Shown here one piece after another: positions 1-15,771 of a stretch of 64,000 bases of DNA. Within the stretch, counting starts at the first letter, position 1. Every line of letters starts with the position of its first letter. The position numbers and the translations under genes were made by a program. The notes under the pieces are model-generated. The model was not told the DNA's origin. It ran no database searches and saw nothing but the letters and a program-made list of their open reading frames with translations. Origin of the DNA: Leucosporidium creatinivorum (Eukaryota > Basidiomycota > Microbotryomycetes > Leucosporidiales > Leucosporidiaceae); the NCBI GenBank assembly GCA_001600635.1, contig BCKL01000006.1:186001-250000 (forward strand). Reading direction: 5' to 3'.

Positions 1-46
1 CGTGAGCTTGACTGACACCTCGAGCAATACACATTAGTCTTATGAT

Positions 47-1254
47 CTAGCTACGCCCCGCCTCACTTCCTCCCGCCCTACTCTTCACTCGCTCGAGGAA
101 CCCTCGTTTCGGCTGCTCGGCGATGACGACCTGCTTCTCATCCGCAAAGGTGACGGTCGGTACGGCCACCTTCTCCGCCCACTCCTTTCCCTCGAGGCTC
201 CTCGGGACCAGCGCTAAGGGGATGAGCCAGGTCGCGGCGAGGATGATGCCCTCTCCCCTGTCTTTCCCTTTGAGGTATCGCCATGAGAAGGTGCAGGCGG
301 AGGCGATACCGGCGATGATGGGTAGGCCGATTGAGGAGAGGAGTGCGCCGCCGGGTATGAGGAGGAGGAGGGTGGGAGCGCTGCATGGCCGAGGTTCAGG
401 TCAGCTCGGCTTGGAGTGCTCGGCGCAGATTACTCGGCAACTCACTGCGATGCGATGAAGGCGAGAGCTGCACTCAGAGCCGAGAGACCGTCAACGAATG
501 GCTCCACATCCGACCCGAGCTGCTTCATCTGATATTAAGAGAGCGAGAGAGATGTCAGTCTCGAACGATGAGCGGTCGCTGTCGCCGAAGCAAAAGAAGG
601 ACCTACAATGATCTCTGGCAGGAAGACTTGATACCCCCACCACGCTACAAGCACCGAGACCTTGTCCTTTGGCGGGTAGAAGGTCTAGTGATGGTCAAGA
701 TCAGTTCTCGGCGGCGCTGACTCTCGCCACCCTCGGCGACTCACCTTCCTCACCATCAAACGCTTCTGCCGATGCAGCTTCTTCCCCGCTGTCCAAGGCA
801 GATCCCACCACTTGCTGCTCGCCCCCTGTACAACCGTCGAGTCGCCAATGGGCACCTCAACAATCGAGTGAGGGGCCAGCTCAAGCTGATCGACCGAAGT
901 CGCGCCGAGGGGGCAAGAGATGCAGCAGGCCCCGTCGTCGAGTGGTTCGTGACTAGGTAGTGCTCCGGCGAAAGCCAGAGCGAAGTGAGGGGAGGTAAGG
1001 GCTGCAGCGCTGGCTGCCGCCACGTTGACCGAGCCGGTTGCGCCGAAGCTGGTCGAGGGAGGAGCAAGCTGCTGCAAAGCTCTCCATACGCTATGCGCTT
1101 CCTTCGATCCGTTGAGAAAGTCGGGTTGGAGCAGCTGAGTGAGCACGGGGAGCGAGTTGGCGCTTGCCGGAGCGGAAAGGGAAGGAGGGGGCGTGGCGAG
1201 CAGAGCGTGTAGCGACTCGGCGAAGGCGGATACGTCGACCATCGGCTGTGACAT
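47..1254 (-). CDS. Hypothetical protein with hydrophobic C-terminal half
   Basis: Four exons on the minus strand (745-1254, 607-684, 446-528, 47-380) join in phase into 334 aa. Donors are GTGAGT or GTAGGT and acceptors follow CTGAC/CTGAT branch points. The N-terminal ~170 aa are Ala/Ser/Pro-rich with no recognisable motif. The C-terminal half has hydrophobic stretches around residues 205-250 (including SALSAALAFIAS, LLLIPGGALLSS and IGLPIIAGIASA) and a second, GIILAATWLIPLALV, near residues 270-285. It therefore looks like a membrane protein, possibly of an organelle. I do not recognise the family. The start is the first ATG of the only long open exon, and the stop TAG lies 46 nt from the window edge. 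Confidence 0.72.
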
Positions 1255-2436
1255 GAAGCCAAGATGTGTGAAGGAGACAGTAAGAGTCCAGAGGGCCAGG
1301 GAAAGCGCATTTCTGCGCCGGCGCCCCTTCGCCTTCGCCTTCGGCGTTCGCCTCGGGAGTGTGCTCAGCTTTGCGCACCCGGCGAGAAGCTGTGAGGGTA
1401 CTGTAGGACATCTTGCTGCTCCTATGAATCATCCTGAGCCATTGGTAACTCCCACGCCTTCCCACTGCTTGCAGCGGCGCCCTTCCGCCGCCGCCGATTC
1501 GGCTCAAATCGAAAACACAACTACAGATACAGCAGCCTCGGGTACAGCACGAATGGCAAGCTAAACTTCCGAAACCACTGCTCCAGTGCGCGCGAGCTCT
1601 CCAAACGCCTACATCTCTTGTATCGGAGAGAGGAGAGGCGGAGGGTCCAAGCGCAGGCTTTGCTCAAAGTCGCGTTTTGAGTTTCCAAGCTTGCCTTCCT
1701 TCCTCACTCTCGTCTCCATTCTCATCGTCGAGATCATGGATCACCACTACAACATCCCTTGATCACCTGCAGCTTCACCCCGACAATCCCGAAGCCATCG
1801 CCGACTGCCTTCTTCCCCCTCGCCGCCGAAGCTTTTCTTTGCATCTTCTGGCCCTCAAGCCTTTGCCGCCTCTACAGCCTCTTTCCTTCTGCAGCTTTCT
1901 CTCTTGCTTTCTTACCACACAGCGTAAGTCGTCTACCCTTTCCCGGCCTTCCGTTCCCCTTCGCCGAGCGCGATGACGAAGAAACAGACATGGTATTCCT
2001 CAGTCGGAGTTGCGTTCGAGGATTCTCACGCCTTGACGATTATCTCTTCACTTCCTGAGCGCTCGCGATGATCAACAGCACGTTATTTCTTCACTCGCTG
2101 ACTCGTTTTCGTTTCTTGTCCTTCAGCTCGGCGCCAAACGTCCTCTGCGCAACCTCATCCACATGGCATATCACACCATCTACATAAGCGTACAGATCTT
2201 TGGATGTCTTTTGTCAATGCACACCTTCTCTTCTCCTCCTCATCTGTCCGAGAGCAGCGGGAAGCAGCGAGCTGAGAGTGCGCCGAGCTCGGCGCTGCCA
2301 GGTTGCCGACCTTTGACCGTTGCGCAAGCAGCTGTTCGCCTACTCTTCTTCGCGTTGAAGGAAGCACCTTTCGATGAGCGCCACGCCGCAAGCCTAAGCC
2401 TCGATTTCTCCTAAGCGAAGTACTTTCAACTCGTCC
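1255..2436. other. Intergenic region, no convincing gene
   Basis: About 1.2 kb between two minus-strand genes. From about 1680 to 1920 it is C/T-rich on the plus strand. A plausible intron follows: GTAAGT at 1924, and CTGAC then CAG ending at 2126. The flanking frames give no sensible protein: the ATG at 1736 opens only eight codons. A spliced non-coding or antisense transcript, or the 3' UTR of the 2437-3462 gene plus the promoter of the 47-1254 gene, are all possible. Confidence 0.4.
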
Positions 2437-3462
2437 TCACTTGACAGTCCAGCGATCGTCAGCCCACTTGCCGCTCCCCTCCTTCGCACCAACCCAAGCA
2501 ATCACCTCCCCCTCCTCATCGCGCACAACGCGCATCTGTCCAAGCTTGTAGCCGAGGTTGCGGCGCCAGGTTCGTCCGTGCTGCTTGTCTTCGGCGTTGG
2601 CTCCAGCGGGGTTGACGATGTGGGCGATGATGGTGTCGCTTTCGAGACGGGCACGAGTGAAGAGGCCGATCTCTTCTCCGAGCTGCATCAAGAAGCAGGC
2701 GTTGCTGCAGGAAGAAAGTGTCAGCTTGGTATCGCCGACCGCGCTCGGCGCTCGCTCTTACTCCGAGTCCGCCGGCTTCTGAGGTGAGGGCTCTGCGAAG
2801 GGGAACCAAGTCAGATCTTTGAGATACAGTCGAAAGCAAGGAGGAACTCAAAAACTCACTGAGAGCGTAGTAAGCGCGAGCCGCTTGGAAGTCTTTGTCA
2901 CTCAGCGTGATGGCCGACTTGTGAATGTCGTAGATGCGCAGCCAAGCATCCTCGAGCGAGAGATAGCAGTTCACACGGAGGAAGTGCATGAGGTGGTCGA
3001 ACGGCTCGTACAGCTGGCTCATGAGGACGTGCAGGGGACGATTCTGTCGGCCGAGTCGCCGAGTCGCTTGTTAGCTCTCGGTCCTCCTCTCGCTGAGCCA
3101 AATGAGACGAACTCACTCCGGAGGGATTGTGGTGCTCTCCAAACACGTCTTCGAGCTCGCCGTGCTTCTTCATGTACTTGTGCACCTGACTCTTGGCGGC
3201 GGTCCAGTTCTCGTCGCTGATCTGCGCCAAGTAGGGTCCCGCCCCGCCATGCTCGATGAGCGCTCCGAGCACGTCCTCTCCGTAGGCTACCTCTTGAAGT
3301 GGTAGTAGAGTCAGCTTTTATCGCCCCTTCTCCGCCACAGCAGTCTCACTCACCGTCATCCTCAGACTCCTCCTGCTCCATCTCCTCCTCGAACTCCTCC
3401 TCAGCTGCAGCGTAGTTGGGAGTAACGTTGCGCGTACCACGAGCAGGGCGACCAGACGACAT
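2437..3462 (-). CDS. Hypothetical 255-aa protein
   Basis: Five exons (3354-3462, 3117-3292, 2860-3043, 2762-2792, 2437-2704) join in phase to 255 aa. The N-terminus starts MSSGRPARGTRNVTPNYA and continues into a very acidic Glu run (about residues 22-37). The rest is helical with many aromatic and charged residues (DENWTAAKSQVHKYMKKHGE, LYEPFDHLMHFLRVNCYLS, WRRNLGYKLGQMRVV). There is no signal peptide or membrane segment, so it is probably nuclear or cytosolic. I do not recognise the family. The 31-nt fourth exon is required to keep the phase. The start is the only upstream ATG and is followed by continuous coding. Confidence 0.75.
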
Positions 3463-4614
3463 CTGAGATCCCGATGCGGAGCAAACAAGAGAGCCGGAGC
3501 GAGAGTGAGAGCGAGAGCAGGCGAGACGGCGAAAACGAGGCGAAGGCGGAAGCGAGCGAAAGGAGAGGGTGATGGTGTAGGCGAGCAGGGCAGCAGCAGC
3601 AGGTCAGTACCGGTTATGTAGATCTAGAGACGAACTTACGAGTACGTACGACGAGCGAGTGAGCGAGATTCGAAGCGTAGAGATGAGGAAGCAAGTCAAG
3701 AGACAAATCAGCCGTCGAAGCGGATGCCTTCGCTCCGCTCTCAAGGCCGACATGTTGCTCTCTCTCTCTCATCCATCGGCACGGAGCTATACACACACGC
3801 TCATTCTTTCGCAACCTCTTATCATATACAGACGCTCGATGCTCGACTCGAGGAGGAGCTTGCGCTCATGACGAGCAGTCTGCTCTTCGGACCCTCCAGC
3901 TTCATATTGTAGCTCAGAGCTCAACACTTTCTCACTCGAACACAGATTATGTACCTACATCGACCGCCGAGATGTGAACCTACGAGCGAGGGAGGAACGA
4001 GATCAGCTCGGCTTCGGCGTTCGCAAGCGGAGAGGGCCAGAGACTTGCCGCTAATATCACAGCATGCTCGCGCAGCAAGTGGTTCGACCGAGCTAACTCG
4101 AGCAAACGTTGAGCGAAGCGAGCTTCGAACGCAGCTTGCTGGTGATGAAAGGTCGAAGAGTCGAAGAGCTGTCGAGCGGTGCGAAGGAAGGAAGGAGCGA
4201 GGGTGCATTCGTAGGAGGACGGGAGAAGGGCGGCGTAGAGAAGGAGGAGAGCAGGGAGAAGGAGGAGTAGAAGGGAGGGAGAAGGTCAGCGCAAGTTGGA
4301 GGCTGCGCCGAGCTGGTCGAGCCGCCGTGTTCAGCTCCCACGTTGAGCTCCCACCAGGCAGTGAAACAGAAGCCAACGGGCAGGCTCCACCACGAGAATG
4401 ACGGCCAGCAGCACCCAGCCTGTGCCCTCGCACTCGCAGCGTCTCGATCTCGCCCTCCGCTCCCAGCTCTTGCGGCTTCTTTCCGTCCATGAGGCCGAGC
4501 CGTATGAGTATGAGAGAGCTCACCTGAATGATCACAAACAGAAGCCATGTATCCGAGCCGATACCACTCCGTCCATGTGCAGCTGGAAGCTGGAGCGGGA
4601 GCGCCGAACGTCTA
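3463..4614. other. Intergenic region, unresolved coding fragments
   Basis: About 1.15 kb. The first part is the likely promoter of the 2437-3462 gene, with several GAGCGAG-type words near 3480-3560. On the minus strand at 4350-4540 there are short membrane-like stretches in shifting frames (for example GWVLLAVILVVEPARW) and a GTGAGC donor next to 4530. I could not join these into a gene. They may be the remains of one, or chance. Confidence 0.35.
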
Positions 4615-5012
4615 CTACTGCGAGAGGTACCGGTTCACCAGCTCGACGCCGGGACGAAGAAGGTTGCGAATGGGTACAGTCTGAGCTAGGGAGATGTCAG
4701 CGAAGAGCGCGACGCGACCGAGCATTAGGAGCTCACCAGAGCCCTTTCGACCTCGACCTCCAGCTCGTTGACTCGCACATCTCCACGTCCTCCCGAGCAC
4801 GTCATCCTCGCTTGACTTGAGCTGGTCGTGCATCTAGACCTGGGCAGTCCATCTCGGTGCAATCCTTGACCGGCACCATTTGGGCGAGGCGAAAGACGAA
4901 GGCCGAGACGGCGTCGAGGCCGGCGCTGCGAAGTCCGCGCGAGAGAAGGTCAGCACACTTCAGAGCCGGTAGCTACAACCACTTACGAGTCTAGCAGTCC
5001 CTTGCAGCTCAT
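4615..5012 (-). CDS. Possible small gene of about 70 aa, unrecognised
   Basis: A tentative model: exons 4987-5012, 4840-4925, 4737-4771 and 4615-4680 join in phase to 70 aa starting MSCKGLLDSAGLDAVSAF and ending VELVNRYLSQ, with two tandem TAG codons at the end. Three of the introns look normal at one or both ends (GTAAGT with CTGAC; GTGAGC with CTGAC). The middle one would need a GTCTAG donor and a GCGAG acceptor, which is weak. A coding-like stretch upstream (5170-5330, with TVDFGLGGTVFIC and PALLELHHSSFSNM) may be further exons in frames I could not join. A larger gene, or a decaying one, are both possible. No family was recognised. Confidence 0.3.
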
Positions 5013-6165
5013 GGTGATCTCGTCCTGCTCGGCTCATTAAGACGCCTCCCGAGCGACGTGCCCGATGCCTCCACAGTCTAGTCCTGCTGATACCTGAGGC
5101 AGATGAAGACGGTTCCTCCGAGTCCAAAGTCGACCGTCCTGATGCTCAGCAGTAGGTGCTTGGTCATAGGGTACAGGCGAAGTCGACCAGCTGAGGTAGC
5201 TGTTGGCGAAGGAGGGCGAGGTGTGTAGTTCGGCAGCGCCCTCGGGCATGTTGCTGAAGGAGCTGTGGTGTAGCTCAAGGAGCGCTGGCTTCAAAGCAGG
5301 AGCCAGGTCTTTGAGCTGCCCGCCGTTCGAAAGCGACCGCTGTCGAGGGAGAGGCGAGGGCGAGGGGCGAGGACGAGGGCAGGCTTGTGTAGCTCTTTAA
5401 GGACGTGCTGAGCGGTGCAGGAGAGCTGTAGGCGAATCGAAAGAGTCCAGACGAGCGAGAACAGCGACGTGGAGGAGAGAGACCTTCTCAGCTTCAGAAT
5501 ATTAGGCGCTGAGCTTGGACGCGATTCCGCTTTCTTCCCTCCTCCGTCATCGTCGAGATTCCCATCTCATTCAGTTACTCGCCTACAGCTTCATAAAGCT
5601 CAACAGCTCAGCTTCTACCCCTTTCCTCTCGAGACCTTTCGTTCTTCGACAACTCTTTACACGCCGCTTCGCCGGCCCAAACGGCGCTCCGTTCGGTGAG
5701 TGAGGCCTTTCTCGAGACGAGCAGACGGGGATGGGCACAGCGACATGTCGGTACAAAGCTGGGTAACTGCACAGAGGACCTGGCTCTCGATCTGCTCGAT
5801 CTGCCGGGCGGCAAGGCTGTTCGACGGGTGGAGGTGGGGGGCATCGGATGAGCAGGGCCGGGACAAGGCGAGGCGGACTGTTGTAGGGCCGATGGGCTGG
5901 GCCACCCAAGCTCGATTGTCAAGCAGGCTCGCAACCTCGACTCGAGCAACGAGCAGTTGCAGGGCGGAAGCTAACCTCGCGCTCGTCTTGCTCGGCACTG
6001 CAGGACACCTTTGCCTCATCGTCGATACACACCACCTCGCTGGTACATACCCTCTTCTCGGCGCACGCCCTTCAACAAAGCACAGCAGAAGGTCAGCAGC
6101 CGCCTCGGCGCTTAGAATCTCTTCCGCAAGCTTCGGCGATGCTGACCAGTCCCTCCTTCGAACAG
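5013..6165. other. Unresolved region and 5' leader of the next gene
   Basis: The 5170-5330 part holds coding-like minus-strand stretches described with the 4615-5012 candidate. From 5525 the plus strand is C/T-rich, typical of a transcription start region here. A GTGAGT donor near 5697, a GTCAGC donor at 6092 and a CTGAC branch point with CAG ending at 6165, immediately before an ATG, suggest that the 6166-9892 gene has a spliced 5' UTR. Confidence 0.4.
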
Positions 6166-9100
6166 ATGACGGTCACAGTTACGCCCAGTGTGGAGAAAGC
6201 AGCAGCATCGAGTAGCTCATACGTCAAGCTGTACAAGCCTGCGCCGGGAGCTCAGAGGCCAACACTTCCCATCGACGTTTCGCAGCTGCTCTACGCGACT
6301 CCGAGGTGAGCCGCTCTCTGCTCTGCTGAGGAAGGGACGAAAGCTGACTCTCACGATACAGCGACAAGACGCCGACCGCCCAAGCCGCTTCTATCTGCGC
6401 TACTGTTCTCTCGGCCACGACTGTCGCCAACGTCGTCGCGACATTCGATTCGGACGAGCAACCCAACCGCATTGGGAAAGGCGACCGGTCGCGGGCTAAG
6501 CGACTGGGGCTCCGAGCAGCAAGTGTGCTTGAGCTGGCGGCTCGACAAGCGGCGAGGTCTCGGGCGCTGAGAAAGAAGGCGGGAGGGGAGGAGACGGATC
6601 CCGATGTTCGGCTCGCCAGCGCCGCGGAAGCCATCGCTCGCATCCAGCCACCAACGGGATCAGAGGAGTTGACTAAGGAGCAGGAGCGAGCAGTGGACAT
6701 CATCGAGCGGCTCAGCAGCGCCGACGTCGGCGTCCTCGGTCAAGCTCTAGGCGACCTCGCCGATTGGGCTTACGAGACGGACGAGTATCGCCTCGAAGGA
6801 CGCACGGCAACAGGACAGAAGTACCGACTACCATCCGAGAACCCAACCGAGCTCGACCACTCCTCCGCTTTCAGCGTCATCACCCTCGTTCGCGATGCTC
6901 TCGCCGTCGCTTCCCTCACCAACCCGCATCTACTCTGTCTCTTCGCTCCCGGAGAAACGGACGACATCGATATCGACCTCATCTCCTCCATTCGCCCGCC
7001 TACCCCTCCTCCCCCATCGGCAACGCCCACTCCCGCACCAGCGCGCTCCCTCCCCTCCAATGTCGCCGCTTCAGATCTGCAGAACATCTCGGAGCTCGAT
7101 GGAAAGGAACTACTCGACTGGGTCGCAGGAGGCGATATCGAGGCTATCCCAGCCTAGGATACTCCTCGGGTCCTCGACAACGTCGCCGGCCTCGAGCAGG
7201 CCATCTCGGCGCTTCACCGGCGGGAAGCAGGCGGCATCTCGCAAGAAGACCTCGAGTCGTCGGAGGTCGGGCAGAGGCTTATCAGGGCGCGTGAGCAGGA
7301 GAGGGAGCTTGCAGAGCTTGTCGAGATGGCTCAAGCTCGGCTGATGCTCCACCGCGAGCTGAGGGCCGAGGGACGATCCCTCTCCCTTCCCAAGGCGCCG
7401 ACCGGCACCTACGTCTCTACTACGGACCGCGACTTCCTCACCAAGCGCGTCAACATCATCACTCTCAAGAAGCTTCGCACTTGGCCCGACGGATCGCTTC
7501 GCTCGTACGCCGAATCGTCCTCCACCTTCCAGGCCACCCACCAGCACTACCTCCGCATTCTCGCCGACCTTCCCTCCACCCACACCATCCCATCTCTCAT
7601 CTACGCCCTCGGCAACAGTTTCGGAGGGGACAACGCGGCGCGAGGACCTTTCGAGGGGGATGGACCGGTCGGCGTTGAGCGATCGTTTTGGGAGGAATAC
7701 GGACGGCTGGTCAAGGGCGGAGGGAGGGAGGGACAGATGTTCGGGTCGTTGGTGGAGTGGGCGCTAGTGAGGAGCGATGAAGCTTGGCAGGAGATTGAGG
7801 AGGGGTTGTTGGGGGACTTGATGCTGGACGAGGGGAGGGAAGATGTTCCGAGGGTGCGGCGCGAGTTGGGGCGTATGAGGAGATTGAAGAGGGTGATGGT
7901 GTTGAGGCAGATCGCCAGTGAGCTCGTCAAGCCGACTATCAACGACCTATTCGCCTCGGCCGAACCTCAAGAACGTTCCAAGCTGGTCAGCTTCCTCAAC
8001 CTCGACATCGACTCTAGCGACCCCTCGCTTCGCCTCCCCTCCGCACCTCCTCAACTTCGCTACCTCTCCCTTGTCAGCGACACCGAACTCGCCACCGCCA
8101 TCGTCGCCCTCGTCGAAATCGTTCGCCAACATGCCGCCTCGGTCGAGTTCTACCCCGTCGACTTCCGTCCTCTGACTACTCCCGAGTGCCGAACCGTCAC
8201 CACCTCCGCCCTCGACTTCCGCAACTCTTCCTCGGCGACCCAGCAAGCCGTCATCGATGCGCTCATGCGATCTCTCCTCCTCCTTCCCAACAACTACCCA
8301 CAACCTCTCTCGACCCATCTGCGTCCATTCACCGGACAGCAACGAGTCACTCATCGCCCCAAGCTCGGCGACGCCGGTTCCGCCCTTCGTTCGACCGCTA
8401 CCGACGTCCTCGACCTCGCCAACAAGTTCGTGGGCAAGCCGCGATACTGGAACGAGTCGGAGCGCTCGACGACGCATGGCGACACGGTGGTGGACCGGGA
8501 GGAGTGGGATGAGGAAGGCGATGATGGTTGTGAGATCGGCAGGAGTTGGGGTTGGCGTGGGAGGAAGAGCTTTGAGTGGAGGAAGTCGAGGATGTTGGAC
8601 GCTATTGATGAGCGACGCTTCGGTATCTGGGAGAGGATGGTGGAGACGAGGATGTTGAGAGAGATTGGGGCGACGGTGGAGAGTCTTGAGGCGAGTTGGC
8701 AGGCGTGGGTAAAGCGGGAGGGGGGGTCGGCGCTGGGGCCTAGGGAGAAGGTGGTTGACCAGCTCGAGGAGATGTGCCTCTTTATGCACTTCTCGGGTCT
8801 GGAGCTTACGACCGAGTTCGGAGACAGCGTCGAGGTTCGCTCGGTGAGCCAGTCACTCGAGTACCGAGCAAGGAGCTACAGACGACCGACGCTGCCATTC
8901 TTGTGCAGTTTCTCAAGAACTTTGTCGGCCTCTCCATTCCTCACGTCGCCGGCGCCACCTTCTCCCCCCTCCGAGCTGTCCGCTTGTCGGCATCCTCCCT
9001 CCACCGCTGCTACCCTTTCAATCAACTCTCGACCCTCTCCGCGCTCTTCCTCGCGTGGTGCCACTCCCTCCCAGCGAATACGCCACCGTCCGAGACGTCC

Positions 9101-9892
9101 GAGGCGCTATCGGCTCGGCAGTCGAGGAAGAGCCTGCGAGGCCCCGTTGGACCCTCGGCGATGCCTGCTCTCGTCGCATTAAGCGGCGTGGGAGTCGGCG
9201 GAGGGCGCGAAATGAGATTGATGGAGCCTATTGAGGCAGGGAGGACGCTGAGTAGCGGGGAGGGCGACGAGGGGCGCGAGATGGGGATGGACGTCGACGC
9301 CGAAGAATCGTCCGCTGCACCCGCAACACCAGCCCCATCACCGACACCGCTCTACCACCTCGTCCAGCAGCCAGCTAGCGACTTCCTCTCCTTCGTAGAC
9401 GCCACCGCCCTCTCTCGCTGCCGCCCATCCACTCTCGCCGCCGCCGCCAAGACCTACCGCTTCCCCTTTCTCGGCACCCACCAGGCGATTCGGATTGGTC
9501 TGCAGCAGTTCCTCGCTCTCCTTAACGACTGTGGCTACTCCGAACGACTACTCGGCTCGGCAGATCTTCCACCACCCATTGACCTCCTCGACAAGCACTC
9601 GAACTACCTCAAAAGCTTCTTCTACCTTCTCCTCCTCCTCCTTTCGCGCCTCGCCGAAGAGGACGACAAGCACCAGCTGCTGCTGCCGCTGAAACGATCG
9701 AAGGTGCGCGCCGAGGTGCTTCGCCTGAAGGCGATGGGGGAGCGTGGTCGAGTGAATGCGTGGTTGGATGGGCAGGAGTGGGGAATGGCGTGCGCTAAGA
9801 CGACGATCAAGGAGCTTTCTCCTGCGTCCGTCGCGACGAAGATGGTGGAGGCTTTCGCGGTGGCGTTCGGCGTAACAGAAGCTTCGGCGTAG
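6166..9892 (+). CDS. Large unrecognised protein (~1200 aa) with an in-frame TAG
   Basis: Exon 1 is 6166-6305; after a clean GTGAGC/CTGAC/CAG intron the second exon opens at 6362 and stays in one frame to about 8834. The frame then changes and resumes at 8882-9892. The change is best explained by an intron of 47 nt (donor GTTCGC at 8835) or 38 nt (GTGAGC at 8844) ending in CTACAG. An in-frame TAG at 7155-7157 splits the second exon: coding character is strong on both sides (…GGDIEAIPA, stop, DTPRVLDNVAGLEQ…). Removing 7122-7157 as a 36-nt intron would restore the frame but is unusually short. The protein is rich in helices and has a hydrophobic FFYLLLLLLSRLAE near the C-terminus. No domain was recognised. 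It could also be two genes, or a recent loss-of-function allele. Confidence 0.6.
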
Positions 9893-10396
9893 ATACTGAA
9901 ACAAGGCGAGGTCTTCTGCGAGACACCGAAGCGGGAAAGCGAAGAGAGACAAAGAGTTCAACACTTCCTGAGCTCTCCTACAACTAGACCCTACAAGCTA
10001 CAGAACGCGACGGAAAGGACTTCGGCGCTGACCTTGCTCCTCTCTTCGCTCCAGTGACTTTGCAGATGCCTCGGGGGCCACACCCGACAACCAACATACA
10101 TCAACAGGGTGCACGGCTGTGATTTCGGCTGCCACCGAGACCTGTTACCCAGCAGAACTCGCTCGAGCTTGCTGGCCGGCGCCGAACCCCCCCTTGTCGC
10201 TCTTCGAGATGCTATCTCAATCCTAGTCTCTCCCATCTGCTGTGCTCCAGCGAAGAGTAATGCGACAGGCCCTGTACCTCCGCGAGGTGCAAACCTCGCG
10301 AGCGAAGGCAAGCTCGCAACGGTTAACCTTCGCCGAAACCACTGCTCTCGTCGACGAAAGCTACTATACAACAGCCGTATTGCATTAAGGTCTATA
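9893..10396. other. Convergent intergenic spacer
   Basis: Both flanking genes end here, so the ~500 nt should hold two 3' UTRs. I see no open frame or RNA gene. A cluster of short palindromic words occurs at about 10280-10325 (cctcgcgagcgaaggc). Confidence 0.5.

Positions 10397-15771
<5,375 letters not shown>

Noticed and set aside
1677-2058. Plus-strand frames in the C/T-rich stretch
   Set aside because: No ATG start, Ser/Pro/Leu-rich from base composition, and joining across the GTAAGT/CAG intron yields no continuing protein.
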